From Bacillus_AB infantis_B (GTDB lineage Bacteria; Bacillota; Bacilli; Bacillales; Cytobacillaceae), in NCBI RefSeq assembly GCF_008180445.1, contig NZ_VTER01000003.1, positions 310,001-374,000 on the forward strand: a DNA stretch of 64,000 nucleotides, read 5' to 3'. Under the pieces are notes generated by a model. That model was not told the origin of the DNA, did not search any database, and worked only from the letters and a program-made list of their open reading frames with translations. Below, in pieces: positions 47,809 through 56,552 of this stretch. The first letter of the stretch is position 1. Every line of letters starts with the position of its first letter. The translations under genes and the position numbers were made by a program.

Positions 47809-49344
47809 TTATTTTTTTAAAATCGTTGTACCGGTCATTTCTACCGGCTTGTCAACTCCGAGCAGGTCAAGCATGGTTGGGGCAAGGTCAGCAAGGATTC
47901 CGTCCTCGCGCAGCTCATCCCCTTCTTTTGTTACGATGACAGGCACCGGATTAGTGGTGTGTGCTGTCATTGGATTGCCTTCAAGAGTGACAACTTCGTC
48001 AGCATTTCCGTGGTCAGCTGTGATGATGGCATGACCGCCTTTTTGAATGATCAGGTCAACAATGCGGCCAAGGCATTCATCCACAGTTTCGATTGCTTTC
48101 ACTGTCGGCTCGAGCATTCCGGAGTGCCCGACCATATCAGGATTGGCAAAGTTCAGGATGATAGCATCAAAGTTATCGGCTTCTATTTCCTTCAAGAGGG
48201 CATCTGTCACTTCATATGCACTCATTTCAGGCTGAAGATCATAAGTTGCCACTTTTGGCGAATTGATCAGGATCCGTTCTTCGCCCGGGAATTTCTCTTC
48301 ACGCCCGCCGCTCATAAAGAATGTTACGTGCGGGTATTTCTCAGTTTCAGCGATGCGCAGCTGTTTAAGATCGTTCTGGGCCAAAACCTCGCCGATCGTG
48401 TTGTCCAGGTTATTAGGCTTGAACGCTACATAGCCGTCAACAGTTTCACTGAAGTGGGTGAAGCAGACAAAGTGCAGATTCTGCGGGTGCCCAGGGCCCC
48501 TGTCAAAGGATCTGAAATCTTTGTTTGTGAATGTATTGGAAATCTGGATCGCACGGTCAGGGCGGAAGTTGTAGAAAATGACTGAGTCATTGTCTTCAAT
48601 CGTTGCCACCGGCTCACCATTTTCCTTTGTGATGACGGACGGAATGACGAACTCGTCAAAAATTCCGTTTTTGTAGTTGTCCTCGACAAGATCAAGCGGA
48701 TCGGAATAAGATGGTCCATCTCCGTACACCATCGCACGGTAGGATTTCTCCACACGGTCCCAGCGCTTGTCGCGGTCCATGGAATAGTAGCGCCCTGAGA
48801 TGGTCGCAAATTCGCCTACTCCATATTCCTTCATTTTTTCCTGTGCTTCTTTGATATATTTCTCGGCTGTCTTCGGACCGACGTCTCGGCCGTCAAGGAA
48901 ACCGTGGATATATACCTTTTTCAATCCCTCATCAGCAGCAAGCTTCAGCAGGGCGTACAGGTGATGGATATGGCTGTGGACACCGCCGTCAGACAATAGG
49001 CCAAACAGATGGAGAGCTTTATCGTTCTCCTTCGCATGGTTAATTGCGTCTAAAAAGGTTTGATTCTTTTCAAACTCGCCTTCACGGATGGCCACGTTCA
49101 CCCTTGTCAGGCTCTGGTAGACGATCCTTCCGGCACCGATATTCAGGTGTCCTACTTCCGAGTTCCCCATCTGCCCTTCAGGAAGGCCGACTGCTTCTCC
49201 GCTTGCCTGCAGGGTAGAGTGGGGATATTTGTTCCAATAACGCTCAAAGTTCGGTTTGTTCGCTTGAGCAACTGCGTTTCCCATCCGTTCACCGCGCAGG
49301 GCGAATCCGTCCAGGATAATCAGTGCTACTGGGGATTTACTCAT
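47809..49344 (-). CDS. gpmI: 2,3-bisphosphoglycerate-independent phosphoglycerate mutase
   Basis: A 511-residue Mn-dependent mutase of the alkaline phosphatase superfamily, interconverting 3- and 2-phosphoglycerate. Visible marks are LIILDGFALR at the N-terminus, the phosphorylated Ser in GQMGNSEVGHLNIGAGR, HGFLDGRDVGP, and the C-terminal metal ligands NPDMVGHSG and ITADHGNADE. The ATG at 49344 has GGAGG 9 nt upstream and overlaps the tpiA stop by 8 bp; the longer frame has no ribosome site. Confidence 0.97.
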   Translation of the reverse strand: MSKSPVALIILDGFALRGERMGNAVAQANKPNFERYWNKYPHSTLQASGEAVGLPEGQMGNSEVGHLNIGAGRIVYQSLTRVNVAIREGEFEKNQTFLDAINHAKENDKALHLFGLLSDGGVHSHIHHLYALLKLAADEGLKKVYIHGFLDGRDVGPKTAEKYIKEAQEKMKEYGVGEFATISGRYYSMDRDKRWDRVEKSYRAMVYGDGPSYSDPLDLVEDNYKNGIFDEFVIPSVITKENGEPVATIEDNDSVIFYNFRPDRAIQISNTFTNKDFRSFDRGPGHPQNLHFVCFTHFSETVDGYVAFKPNNLDNTIGEVLAQNDLKQLRIAETEKYPHVTFFMSGGREEKFPGEERILINSPKVATYDLQPEMSAYEVTDALLKEIEADNFDAIILNFANPDMVGHSGMLEPTVKAIETVDECLGRIVDLIIQKGGHAIITADHGNADEVVTLEGNPMTAHTTNPVPVIVTKEGDELREDGILADLAPTMLDLLGVDKPVEMTGTTILKK

Positions 49345-50098
49345 TCTTGCCTGCCTCCAGTAATTGAAGGAATGAGTTCGGCTCAAGGCTCGCCCCTCCG
49401 ACCAGTGCACCATCGATATCAGGCTGGGCCATGTATTCTTTGATGTTTTCCGGCTTAACGCTTCCGCCGTACTGGATGCGGACTGCCTCAGCTGCCGCAG
49501 TTGAGAACTCCTCGCCTACCACCTGGCGGATATGGGCGCAAACTTCATTTGCATCCGCAGAAGTGGAAGATTTGCCTGTCCCGATTGCCCAGATAGGCTC
49601 ATAAGCGATAACAGTCTGCTTTACCTGGTCTTCTGTCAGGCCGGCAAGGGCTTTTTTCACCTGGCTGCCGACGATTTCAGTTGTCTCGCCGTTTTCGCGC
49701 TGTTCGAGCGATTCGCCGACACAAACAATCGGTGTCAGGTTGTAGTTGAACGCAGCCAAAGTCTTTTTGTTAACAGCTTCGTCTGTTTCGTTGAACATTT
49801 CACGGCGCTCTGAGTGGCCAAGCACTACATAAGATACACCGATGTCCTGAAGGGCTTTCGGGCTGATTTCGCCTGTGAAAGCACCGCTTTCTTCAAAGTG
49901 CATATTTTGGGCGCCGATTGCAACGTCATGGCCTTCTGCACTTTCTACAAGTCGCTCTAAGAATAAAGCTGGAGCACAAACGACTGTATCAACATCTTCC
50001 TTTGAAGGTACAAGGCCGTTGATTTCCTCTAAGAAGCTTTTCGCTTCAGGCAGGGTTTTATGCATTTTCCAGTTGCCTGCAATAATTGATTTACGCAT
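49337..50098 (-). CDS. tpiA: Triosephosphate isomerase
   Basis: A 253-residue TIM barrel interconverting glyceraldehyde 3-phosphate and dihydroxyacetone phosphate. AGNWKMHKT holds the catalytic Lys, YVVLGHSERR the His, and AYEPIWAIGTGKSS the catalytic Glu and flexible loop 6; GGSVKPEN binds phosphate. The ATG at 50098 with AAAGGA 9 nt before it is chosen; six upstream codons (MKGCAG) belong to the ribosome site. Third enzyme in the operon between pgk and gpmI. Confidence 0.97.
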   Translation of the reverse strand: MRKSIIAGNWKMHKTLPEAKSFLEEINGLVPSKEDVDTVVCAPALFLERLVESAEGHDVAIGAQNMHFEESGAFTGEISPKALQDIGVSYVVLGHSERREMFNETDEAVNKKTLAAFNYNLTPIVCVGESLEQRENGETTEIVGSQVKKALAGLTEDQVKQTVIAYEPIWAIGTGKSSTSADANEVCAHIRQVVGEEFSTAAAEAVRIQYGGSVKPENIKEYMAQPDIDGALVGGASLEPNSFLQLLEAGKNE

Positions 50099-50125
50099 TC
50101 CGGCACATCCTTTCAAATCTTTTGC

Positions 50126-51310
50126 TTATTTATCATTCAAAGCCGTTACACCAGGAAGCTCTTTTCCTTCGATGAATTCGAGGGAAGCGCCGCCGCCTGT
50201 TGAGATATGGCTCATTTTATCAGCAAGATCAAACTTTTCGACTGCAGCTGCAGAATCTCCGCCGCCGATTACCGAATATGTATCCTGGGATTCAGCAAGG
50301 GCTTCGGCTACTGCTTTCGTTCCGCCTGCAAATGCATTCAGTTCAAACACACCCATAGGGCCGTTCCAGATGACAAGCTTGCTTGTTTTGATCACATCCT
50401 GATAGATGGCACGCGTCTTCGGACCGATATCAAGCGCTTCCCAGTCTGAAGGGATTTCTTCAATGGAAACTTCTTTAATATTGGCATCCTCGGAGAAATC
50501 ATCCGCTACAAGCACATCAACAGGCATATAGAATTTAACGCCTTTTTCCTCTGCCATTTTCATAAATGATTTAGCAAGGTCGATTTTGTCTTCTTCAAGA
50601 AGGGATTTCCCGATTTCATGGCCTTGTGCTTTAACGAACGTATAAGCAAGACCTCCGCCGATGATCAGATTATCTACTTTATCAAGCAGGTTTTCGATGA
50701 CACCGATTTTGTCCTTTACCTTCGCTCCGCCGACAATTGCCGTAAACGGACGCTCCGGATTGGACATCGCTTTACCAAGAACATCCAGTTCCTTTTCCAT
50801 CAGCAGGCCGGAAACAGCCGGAAGGTGGTGTGCAATGCCTTCTGTTGAAGCATGGGCACGGTGGGCTGCGCCGAATGCGTCATTTACATACACATCCGCA
50901 AGCTCTGCAAACGATTTTGCCAGCTCAGGATCATTCTTTTCTTCACCAGGGTAGAAGCGGACGTTTTCAAGAAGGAGAACATCGCCATCAGCCATTTCGG
51001 AAACCATCCCTTGTACAGCTTCACCGTAAGCTTCGTCTGCTTTCTTTACATCCTTGCCCAGAAGCTCTGATAAGCGCTTGGCAACCGGTGTAAGGCGCAG
51101 TTCTTCTACTGCCTGGCCTTTTGGACGGCCAAGGTGGCTTGCAAGGATGACTTTAGCTCCCTGTTCAGTCAAGTACTGAATGGTAGGAAGAGCTGCAGTG
51201 ATGCGAGTTTCGTCCGTAATAGAGCCGTCTTTCATCGGCACATTAAAGTCCACACGGCAAAAAACGCGTTTACCTTTTAAATCAATGTCTTTTACGCTTT
51301 TTTTGTTCAC
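50126..51310 (-). CDS. pgk: Phosphoglycerate kinase
   Basis: A 394-residue kinase producing ATP from 1,3-bisphosphoglycerate. N-domain substrate motif RVDFNVPMKDG, HLGRPKG, then hinge and C-domain nucleotide motifs VGGAKVKDKI, GGGLAYTF and IWNGPMGVFE; GGGDSAAAVEKF is the phosphate loop. GTG start with GGAGG 9 nt upstream. It lies after a hairpin that separates it from gapA, so it is probably made at lower level than gapA. Confidence 0.97.
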   Translation of the reverse strand: MNKKSVKDIDLKGKRVFCRVDFNVPMKDGSITDETRITAALPTIQYLTEQGAKVILASHLGRPKGQAVEELRLTPVAKRLSELLGKDVKKADEAYGEAVQGMVSEMADGDVLLLENVRFYPGEEKNDPELAKSFAELADVYVNDAFGAAHRAHASTEGIAHHLPAVSGLLMEKELDVLGKAMSNPERPFTAIVGGAKVKDKIGVIENLLDKVDNLIIGGGLAYTFVKAQGHEIGKSLLEEDKIDLAKSFMKMAEEKGVKFYMPVDVLVADDFSEDANIKEVSIEEIPSDWEALDIGPKTRAIYQDVIKTSKLVIWNGPMGVFELNAFAGGTKAVAEALAESQDTYSVIGGGDSAAAVEKFDLADKMSHISTGGGASLEFIEGKELPGVTALNDK

Positions 51311-51345
51311 GGCAAAGGACCTCCCAGTTTCTGATAGTGTTCAAA

Positions 51346-51384
51346 AGAAAAGGGAGAGGGAATTGTTTCCCGCTCCCCTTTTCC
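51346..51384 (-). terminator. Intra-operon terminator between gapA and pgk
   Basis: Minus-strand stem AAAAGGGG-AG..GGGAA / TTCCC-CTCCCTTTT with T-rich tail. Partial termination here would give the gapA-enriched transcripts known from B. subtilis. Confidence 0.68.
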
Positions 51385-51505
51385 CCATCATTATAGATGT
51401 TCGCTATTTTTTTATCCAATAAAACAAGGTTTTAGAGGAATGCTTCGGTACCCGGAGTTAATACAGGACCAAGCTATAGCATTTTATTGATTTAAACTTT
51501 GAATA

Positions 51506-52513
51506 TTAAAGTCCTTGCTTTGCAATGTAGTCTACAAGGTCTACAACGCGGTTAGAGTAGCCTGACTCGTTGTCATACCAAGAGATTACTTTTACCATGC
51601 TGCCTTCCATAACCATTGTTGACAATGCATCAATAGTAGAAGAAGCAGGGCTTCCGTTGTAGTCGCTTGATACAAGCGGCTCTTCGCTGTAAGCAAGGAT
51701 TCCTTTAAGGTCGCCTTCTGAAGCTGCTTTGAATGCTGCGTTGATTTCTTCAGCTGTTACGTCTTTGTCAAGCTCAGCAACAAGGTCAACAAGGGAAACG
51801 TTTGGAGTTGGAACACGCATAGCTCCGCCGTTCAGCTTGCCTTTCAGTTCAGGCAATACAAGGGAAACTGCTTTTGCAGCACCAGTTGTAGTAGGGATGA
51901 TGTTTTCAGCAGCTGCACGCGCACGACGGTAGTCTTTGTGCGGAAGGTCAAGGATCTGCTGATCATTTGTGTATGAGTGGACAGTAGTCATCATACCGCG
52001 CTTGATTCCGAACTTGTCGTTCAATACTTTAGCGAATGGCGCTAAGCAGTTTGTTGTACAAGAAGCATTTGAGATTACGTGGTGGCTTCCTGCATCATAT
52101 TTGTCATGGTTAACACCCATAACGATTGTGATATCTTCATCAGAAGCTGGAGCTGAGATGATAACCTTCTTCGCGCCTGCTTCTAAGTGTTTAGCTGCAT
52201 CGTCGCGCTTTGTGAAGCGTCCAGTAGATTCTACTACTACTTCAACGCCAAGGTCGCCCCATCCAAGCTGAGCAGGGTCGCGCTCTGCAAGAACCTTCAC
52301 TCTTTGGCCGCCCACTACCAGGAAATCTCCGTCTACAGAAACTTCTTCGTTAAGTGTGCCGTGAACTGTGTCATATTTTAAAAGGTGTGCAAGCATGTTT
52401 GCATCTGTAAGGTCGTTTACCGCTACCACTTCTACTTCTGAGTTCTTAAGTGCTGCGCGGAATACGTTGCGCCCGATTCTTCCAAATCCATTAATACCAA
52501 CTTTAACTGCCAT
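51506..52513 (-). CDS. gapA: Glyceraldehyde-3-phosphate dehydrogenase (glycolytic)
   Basis: A 335-residue NAD-dependent enzyme. The Rossmann loop INGFGRIGR, the catalytic Cys in SNASCTTNC, and the C-terminal SWYDNESGYSNRVVDLV are all intact. The genomic position after cggR marks it as the glycolytic GapA rather than gluconeogenic GapB. ATG with AAGGAGG upstream. A 57-nt gap to cggR is where RNase Y cleavage separates the messages in B. subtilis; no processing signal can be proven here. Confidence 0.98.
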   Translation of the reverse strand: MAVKVGINGFGRIGRNVFRAALKNSEVEVVAVNDLTDANMLAHLLKYDTVHGTLNEEVSVDGDFLVVGGQRVKVLAERDPAQLGWGDLGVEVVVESTGRFTKRDDAAKHLEAGAKKVIISAPASDEDITIVMGVNHDKYDAGSHHVISNASCTTNCLAPFAKVLNDKFGIKRGMMTTVHSYTNDQQILDLPHKDYRRARAAAENIIPTTTGAAKAVSLVLPELKGKLNGGAMRVPTPNVSLVDLVAELDKDVTAEEINAAFKAASEGDLKGILAYSEEPLVSSDYNGSPASSTIDALSTMVMEGSMVKVISWYDNESGYSNRVVDLVDYIAKQGL

Positions 52514-52570
52514 GTTAATATTTCCTCCTTTAGATAGTAGGGATATTTGTTAGTTTTATATTAAAGGGGA

Positions 52571-53593
52571 TTACCCTTTTAACAACTGTTTTGCTGCGCC
52601 TTCATCCGTGATCAGGATGGTTGAGGACGGCGCCTGTTTCATATAGGCCCTTATTGCCTTTGCCTTCGAAGACCCTCCGGCAACTGCAATAACATGTTCG
52701 ATGTCTGCCAGATCTTTGAGCTGAAGCCCTATGGTCTGCACTTTATGGACCACTTCGCCCGCTTCATCGAAATAATAGCCGAATGCTTCTCCTACTGCTT
52801 TCCGCTCCTGAATCTTCAATAAGTCCTCCGGTGTCGTTTTACGGCGCTCCGCCATTGTTATAGCGTCTCCAATTCCATGTAAAACCATTCCAGCGGATTG
52901 TATCAGATTCAATACTTCATTAATAACGGGTTCCTTCATGATTGTCTCGTACATCGTCTTGCTTACCTGATCCGGGACATGAAGGAATTTGTGGCGGGAA
53001 TCTGTGTGCTCCGCCATCATGGCGCAGATGGTATTCGCCTGGTTTTTGACCTCCTCGCCGATGCCGCCCCGTGCAGGGACGAACAGCAATTCGTCGTCAA
53101 AAAGATTGGGCGTCAGCATCTCCGCCACGGCCGCCATGGTCGATCCGCCCGTTACAGCAACGGTATTCTTCCCCTTAAGCCGCTGTTTCATACTGGCCGC
53201 GCAGGCCCTGCCAAGCTCGCTTTTCACCCATGGTGATTCGTCGCTGTTGCCGGCAACCACAATTACCTGCCGGACGCCAAGCACTTCTTTCAGCCTTGCT
53301 TCCAGTATGTCTATACCCGTTATGTCTCTCATTATGCTTTCAAGTCTTTCCAGTAAATCCTTGCCTTCGGCTGTCAGGTTCATACCTGAACTTGCTACAG
53401 AGATAAGATTTTGATTCTTTAGGAAATCAACCTCGCTTCTAAGCACTCTTTCCGTCGATCCAAGGCTCACTGCCAGACTTCTTCGGCCCACCGGCTGCAT
53501 AAAACCTATGTACTGAAGAATTTGGTAGCGTTTTTGCATAACAGTAAGTAAATCAGGCAATAATCTTTTTTGTATATCGATCAATGAGTCCAT
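52571..53593 (-). CDS. cggR: Central glycolytic genes regulator
   Basis: A 340-residue SorC/DeoR-type repressor. It has an N-terminal helix-turn-helix (PVGRRSLAVSLGSTERVLRSEVDFLKNQNLI) and a sugar-phosphate-binding C-terminal domain with VTGGSTMAAVAEML and VPARGGIGEEVKNQANT. In B. subtilis it binds fructose 1,6-bisphosphate, which releases it from the operator. Its operator is found upstream (53642-53677), so the cggR-gapA-pgk-tpiA-gpmI-eno operon should be autoregulated by glycolytic flux. Confidence 0.96.
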   Translation of the reverse strand: MDSLIDIQKRLLPDLLTVMQKRYQILQYIGFMQPVGRRSLAVSLGSTERVLRSEVDFLKNQNLISVASSGMNLTAEGKDLLERLESIMRDITGIDILEARLKEVLGVRQVIVVAGNSDESPWVKSELGRACAASMKQRLKGKNTVAVTGGSTMAAVAEMLTPNLFDDELLFVPARGGIGEEVKNQANTICAMMAEHTDSRHKFLHVPDQVSKTMYETIMKEPVINEVLNLIQSAGMVLHGIGDAITMAERRKTTPEDLLKIQERKAVGEAFGYYFDEAGEVVHKVQTIGLQLKDLADIEHVIAVAGGSSKAKAIRAYMKQAPSSTILITDEGAAKQLLKG

Positions 53594-53641
53594 CGCATGC
53601 CCCTTTTTTAGAAGTATTCCACATAGGAACGCTCTAACGTG

Positions 53642-53677
53642 GTCAGTTTATGTCCCGCATAGACATATTATGTCCCG
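53642..53677 (-). promoter_or_regulatory. CggR operator
   Basis: On the minus strand the sequence reads CGGGAC-N6-TGTC-N4-CGGGAC-N6-TGAC, matching the B. subtilis double operator with one base changed in the last half-site. It lies downstream of the promoter, at about +29 to +64, so CggR would act as a roadblock. Confidence 0.9.
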
Positions 53678-53689
53678 CTTGAACCAAAA

Positions 53690-53731
53690 AAAATCACCCC
53701 TGTTACAATTACATTCTAGCAGGAGTGATTT
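53690..53731 (-). terminator. Terminator after the glutaredoxin-like gene
   Basis: Minus-strand stem AATCACTCCTG/CAGGGGTGATT (one G-U pair) with a 17-nt loop and TTTTTT. The stem straddles the -10 of the cggR promoter. Confidence 0.8.
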
Positions 53732-53741
53732 GCGAATTCAA
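53713..53741 (-). promoter_or_regulatory. cggR operon promoter
   Basis: -35 TTGAAT (53736-53741), 17-bp spacer, -10 TAGAAT (53713-53718). The estimated start of transcription is near 53706. The 5' arm of the upstream gene's terminator lies inside this promoter. Confidence 0.65.
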
Positions 53742-53745
53742 CTGA

Positions 53746-54000
53746 TTAGAACCGGTTTTTTGCTGTAAGCGCTTCATATAGCGTAAATTGATCAATCCGC
53801 CCAAATTGGACCTCTTCTCCACCCAATTCCACGACCGGAATCATAAGCCCGTACCGTTCAGTCAGATCATCGCTGGCGCTGATATCCACTTCCTCAAGTT
53901 CAAATTCATGCTCTGCCTGAAGATCCAGGATTAATTTTTTTGCATTATCGCACAAATGGCAGCCTTCTCTTGTATATAATCGCATCTGTCGATCTTTCAC
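53746..54000 (-). CDS. Glutaredoxin-like protein
   Basis: An 84-residue thioredoxin-fold protein with the redox motif C-H-L-C (LYTREGCHLCDNAKKLI) and a cis-Pro in IPVVELGGEEV. It belongs to the small glutaredoxin/DUF836 type found after rpoN in Bacillus. The GTG at 54000 with AAGGA six bases upstream is preferred to the ATG at 54021, which overlaps the rpoN stop. The partner and reductant are unknown; bacillithiol chemistry is plausible. Confidence 0.8.
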   Translation of the reverse strand: MKDRQMRLYTREGCHLCDNAKKLILDLQAEHEFELEEVDISASDDLTERYGLMIPVVELGGEEVQFGRIDQFTLYEALTAKNRF

Positions 54001-54017
54001 TATACTTCCTTCTTTCT

Positions 54018-55349
54018 TCATTCATATCTTTTGCGTTTCGCTGAAGATGGGATGCCCAGCTGGTCCCTGTATTTGGCGACCGTCCGCCTGGAAATGACGA
54101 TAGCATCTTCCTTCTCCAGTATGCTCATGATCTCCGAGTCAGAAAGCGGCTTTAGTTTATCCTCAGCTTCTACCATGGCAGCAATCTTCTTCTTTACACT
54201 TGCAGACGAAGCACCATCAGCTCCGGTAGTCTTTACCGTGCTTGTAAAAAAGGTCTTCAGCTCAAATGTGCCAAAAGGAGTCTGGACATACTTTTCGCGG
54301 ACCGTCCGGCTTACTGTCGACTCATGGATCTCCAACTCATCCGCGATTTCTTTCATTGTCATCGGCTTCAGCTTTGCAGGCCCTTCAATGAAAAAACCCT
54401 GCTGTTTTTCTACCAGCTTCATTGTAACCTTTTTAATCGTATCTTTCCTTTGTTCCAGACTGCGGACAATCCAATTATAGTCCTGCGACCGGTCCTGGAG
54501 GTATTTCCTGACCTCTTTGTCCCCAGAGCTTTTAAAGCTTTCATAATACTGGCTGTTAAAGCTGACTTTCGGGAGCTGCTCATCCTGGACGGTTATCAGG
54601 AAAGAGCTGCCGTCCCAGCTGACAGCTACATCAGGGACAATATAGCCTGCACTTTCTTTTGAAAAAGCCGCTGCAGGCCTGGGATTGAGCGATCTGACTA
54701 AATCGGAGACACGCTGGATATCCTTCAGCTCCACACCAAGGAGCGAAGCCAGCTGCTTCCACTTTTTATCGGCGAACCATTCAAAATGCTCTTCAATGAT
54801 TACTTCAGCGAGATCATCCGGGCACAAAAGCCGCTGCACCTGCAAAAGGAGGCATTCCTGCAATGTCCTCGCCCCAATGCCCGCCGGCTCCAGAAGCTGA
54901 AGCTCTGCGAGTGCTTCAGCGGCATCGTCTTCACTCACACAGAGCTCACCTGCTATTTCTGTAAGGCTATCACGAAAGTAACCGTTTTCATCTATGCTTT
55001 CTATAATCCTTCTGATGACCTTATCCATCAGAGGTGATATATATTTAATTTCAAGCTGTGAGATCAAATAATCCTCAAGCAGATTATCCTTTGCCCTGAT
55101 CTGCTCGATCCACGATCTGTCATCCTTTTTCAGCTTGCTGCTTGCGCCTCTGACTCTGTCGCGGCGCGGATCCATCGCCCTTACATTTTCTGTCTCTATC
55201 TGCATAAGGGGATTTTCAAGCGCCCTGCTCTCCAGAAAGGCCGTAAGCTCAAGCGCAGAATATTGAAGGAGCGCAATCGCCTGGGACAACTCCTGTGTCA
55301 TCGCCAATTTAAGCGACTGCTGCTGAAATAAACCCGCATTCATGTTCAT
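54018..55349 (-). CDS. rpoN: RNA polymerase sigma-54 factor
   Basis: A 443-residue sigma-54 (SigL). Region I is Gln/Leu-rich (LFQQQSLKLAMTQELSQAIALLQYS). Then come the core-binding domain, the HTH (MKEIADELEIHESTVSRTVREKYVQTPFG) and the C-terminal RpoN box SRRTVAKYRDQLGIPSSAKRK. It directs transcription from -24/-12 promoters with bEBP activators. GGGGGA precedes the ATG. It forms a two-gene unit with the glutaredoxin-like gene, upstream of cggR, a conserved Bacillus order. Confidence 0.96.
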   Translation of the reverse strand: MNMNAGLFQQQSLKLAMTQELSQAIALLQYSALELTAFLESRALENPLMQIETENVRAMDPRRDRVRGASSKLKKDDRSWIEQIRAKDNLLEDYLISQLEIKYISPLMDKVIRRIIESIDENGYFRDSLTEIAGELCVSEDDAAEALAELQLLEPAGIGARTLQECLLLQVQRLLCPDDLAEVIIEEHFEWFADKKWKQLASLLGVELKDIQRVSDLVRSLNPRPAAAFSKESAGYIVPDVAVSWDGSSFLITVQDEQLPKVSFNSQYYESFKSSGDKEVRKYLQDRSQDYNWIVRSLEQRKDTIKKVTMKLVEKQQGFFIEGPAKLKPMTMKEIADELEIHESTVSRTVREKYVQTPFGTFELKTFFTSTVKTTGADGASSASVKKKIAAMVEAEDKLKPLSDSEIMSILEKEDAIVISRRTVAKYRDQLGIPSSAKRKRYE

Positions 55350-55498
55350 TGCACATTCCCCCTTCTTCTATTTTACATGATGGGAGGGGAATGGTGAATG
55401 GGAATATATATAAGAAAGCAGATGCTTTTCGCATTCGGACTATGGCAGGTGATTCCATGATGTTCATTCTGCGAAGCTGTAAAGCATCTTACAAACGA

Positions 55499-55536
55499 AA
55501 AAAAGCCTCCAGCCCTATAACAGGCAGGAGGCTTTT
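55499..55536 (-). terminator. Terminator after tRNA-Arg
   Basis: Minus-strand stem AAAAGCCTCC/GGAGGCTTTT with a 16-nt loop followed by more T residues. Confidence 0.85.
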
Positions 55537-55540
55537 GGTA

Positions 55541-55612
55541 CGCCCTCGGCAGGAATCGAACCCACATCTCAAGAACCGGAATCTTACGTGCTATCCGTTG
55601 CACCACGAGGGC
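55541..55612 (-). tRNA. tRNA-Arg (anticodon CCG)
   Basis: A 72-nt tRNA. The acceptor arms GCCCTCG and CGAGGGC pair perfectly with discriminator G. The D-arm is GTGCAACGGATAGCAC, the anticodon stem TAAGA/TCTTG encloses the loop TTCCGGT (CCG at 34-36), and the T-arm is GTGGGTTCGATTCCTGC. CCA is not encoded. It corresponds to the trnQ-Arg position near clpP in B. subtilis. Confidence 0.95.
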
Positions 55613-55660
55613 AAATCATACAGGTCTTCTATAAGACACTAGTATATAATACTAAAGCCG

Positions 55661-55706
55661 GCCGCTTTTTGTCAATGGTTAAACATTCATTCACTAGAGC
55701 GGCCGA
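55661..55706. terminator. Hairpin after the DUF6241 gene
   Basis: CGGCCGCT and AGCGGCCG arms separated by about 30 nt, directly downstream of the stop. The T tract is short on the minus strand (CTTTAGTATT), so its efficiency is uncertain. Confidence 0.45.
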
Positions 55707-55708
55707 TT

Positions 55709-56215
55709 TTATTTGAAGTTTTTCTCAATATACTTTTGTTCCTCTTCCTCAGTCAGGAGTCCTTTGGCTTCACCGACAGTCCCGCCCTGGAGCTTCCAGA
55801 TGCTGTTATGGTCCCTGGCTGCAGACGAGAAGTCGCCTTTACTCCACCTTTCAAGGATATCCAGGTATAAATCTGAATGCTGGTAGTTCATTTCATTGGC
55901 TTCCACCACATAGATCAGCCTGCTGATCCTGTCAGGAGTGATCTGCAGTGCGCCCCATTTATTTTCCGCTTTCACCTTTTGATGGCTCATATCATGGATG
56001 GCCTGCTGTACAGCTGATTCTTCCATATTGCCGGGGAACAGCTTTTTTAAGTCCTTTTCCCCTTTGGACGAAGCGGACCTTTCTTCCGCAGCCCGTTCTC
56101 CCTTTCCTAGTGAAGTATAATTATAGGCAGCATATCCGGCCAGTGCCAGGATGATCAGGCCCAACCCTGCAAGCCGCAGCTTATTATGAAAAAATGATTT
56201 CTTCTTTTTAGACAA
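55709..56215 (-). CDS. DUF6241 membrane-anchored protein
   Basis: A 168-residue protein: basic N-terminus (KKKKSFFHNK), one transmembrane helix (about 12-32), then a soluble domain. The QQAIHDMSHQKVKAENKWG, YLDILERWSKGDFSSAARDHNSIWKLQGGTVGEAKGLLT segments are typical of the uncharacterised DUF6241 family in Bacillaceae. Function is unknown. The start is placed at the TTG at 56215, which has GGAGG 8 nt upstream; the long frame beginning 40 codons earlier is not family-like. Confidence 0.75.
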   Translation of the reverse strand: MSKKKKSFFHNKLRLAGLGLIILALAGYAAYNYTSLGKGERAAEERSASSKGEKDLKKLFPGNMEESAVQQAIHDMSHQKVKAENKWGALQITPDRISRLIYVVEANEMNYQHSDLYLDILERWSKGDFSSAARDHNSIWKLQGGTVGEAKGLLTEEEEQKYIEKNFK

Positions 56216-56425
56216 AATCGCAGCCTCCAGCATTACTGATTTACACGCCCTTATCCCTGCTTCAATTTTCAGCTTCCTTTGTTTAAAAATAGAAGAGGTG
56301 GGTATGATGGTTATGGATAAGGAAATTTTTATCAATGCAATTATTATACCGCATTAAGCAGGTATATCCTGCTAAAGAGAGAATAAAATGATTGCAGCAT
56401 ATATTGGATTTCCATAAGCGATTTG

Positions 56426-56455
56426 TTTGACCTTTATTGACCATCAGTGTATCAT
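56426..56455 (+). promoter_or_regulatory. clpP promoter with CtsR box
   Basis: The CtsR site reads GGTCAAT-AAA-GGTCAAA on the minus strand (56426-56442), the classic heptad direct repeat. A -35 TTGACC (56427-56432) and a -10 TATCAT (56450-56455) with 17-bp spacing place the box on the promoter. Heat or protein stress should derepress clpP. Confidence 0.83.
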
Positions 56456-56552
56456 AATGATTACATACAGAACCCATAATATTTCTTCTTATGGAAGAAC
56501 ATGCTTTAATCCGTTGTATGTTGGATCTTTATCTTGAAGGAGGAACTGACAA

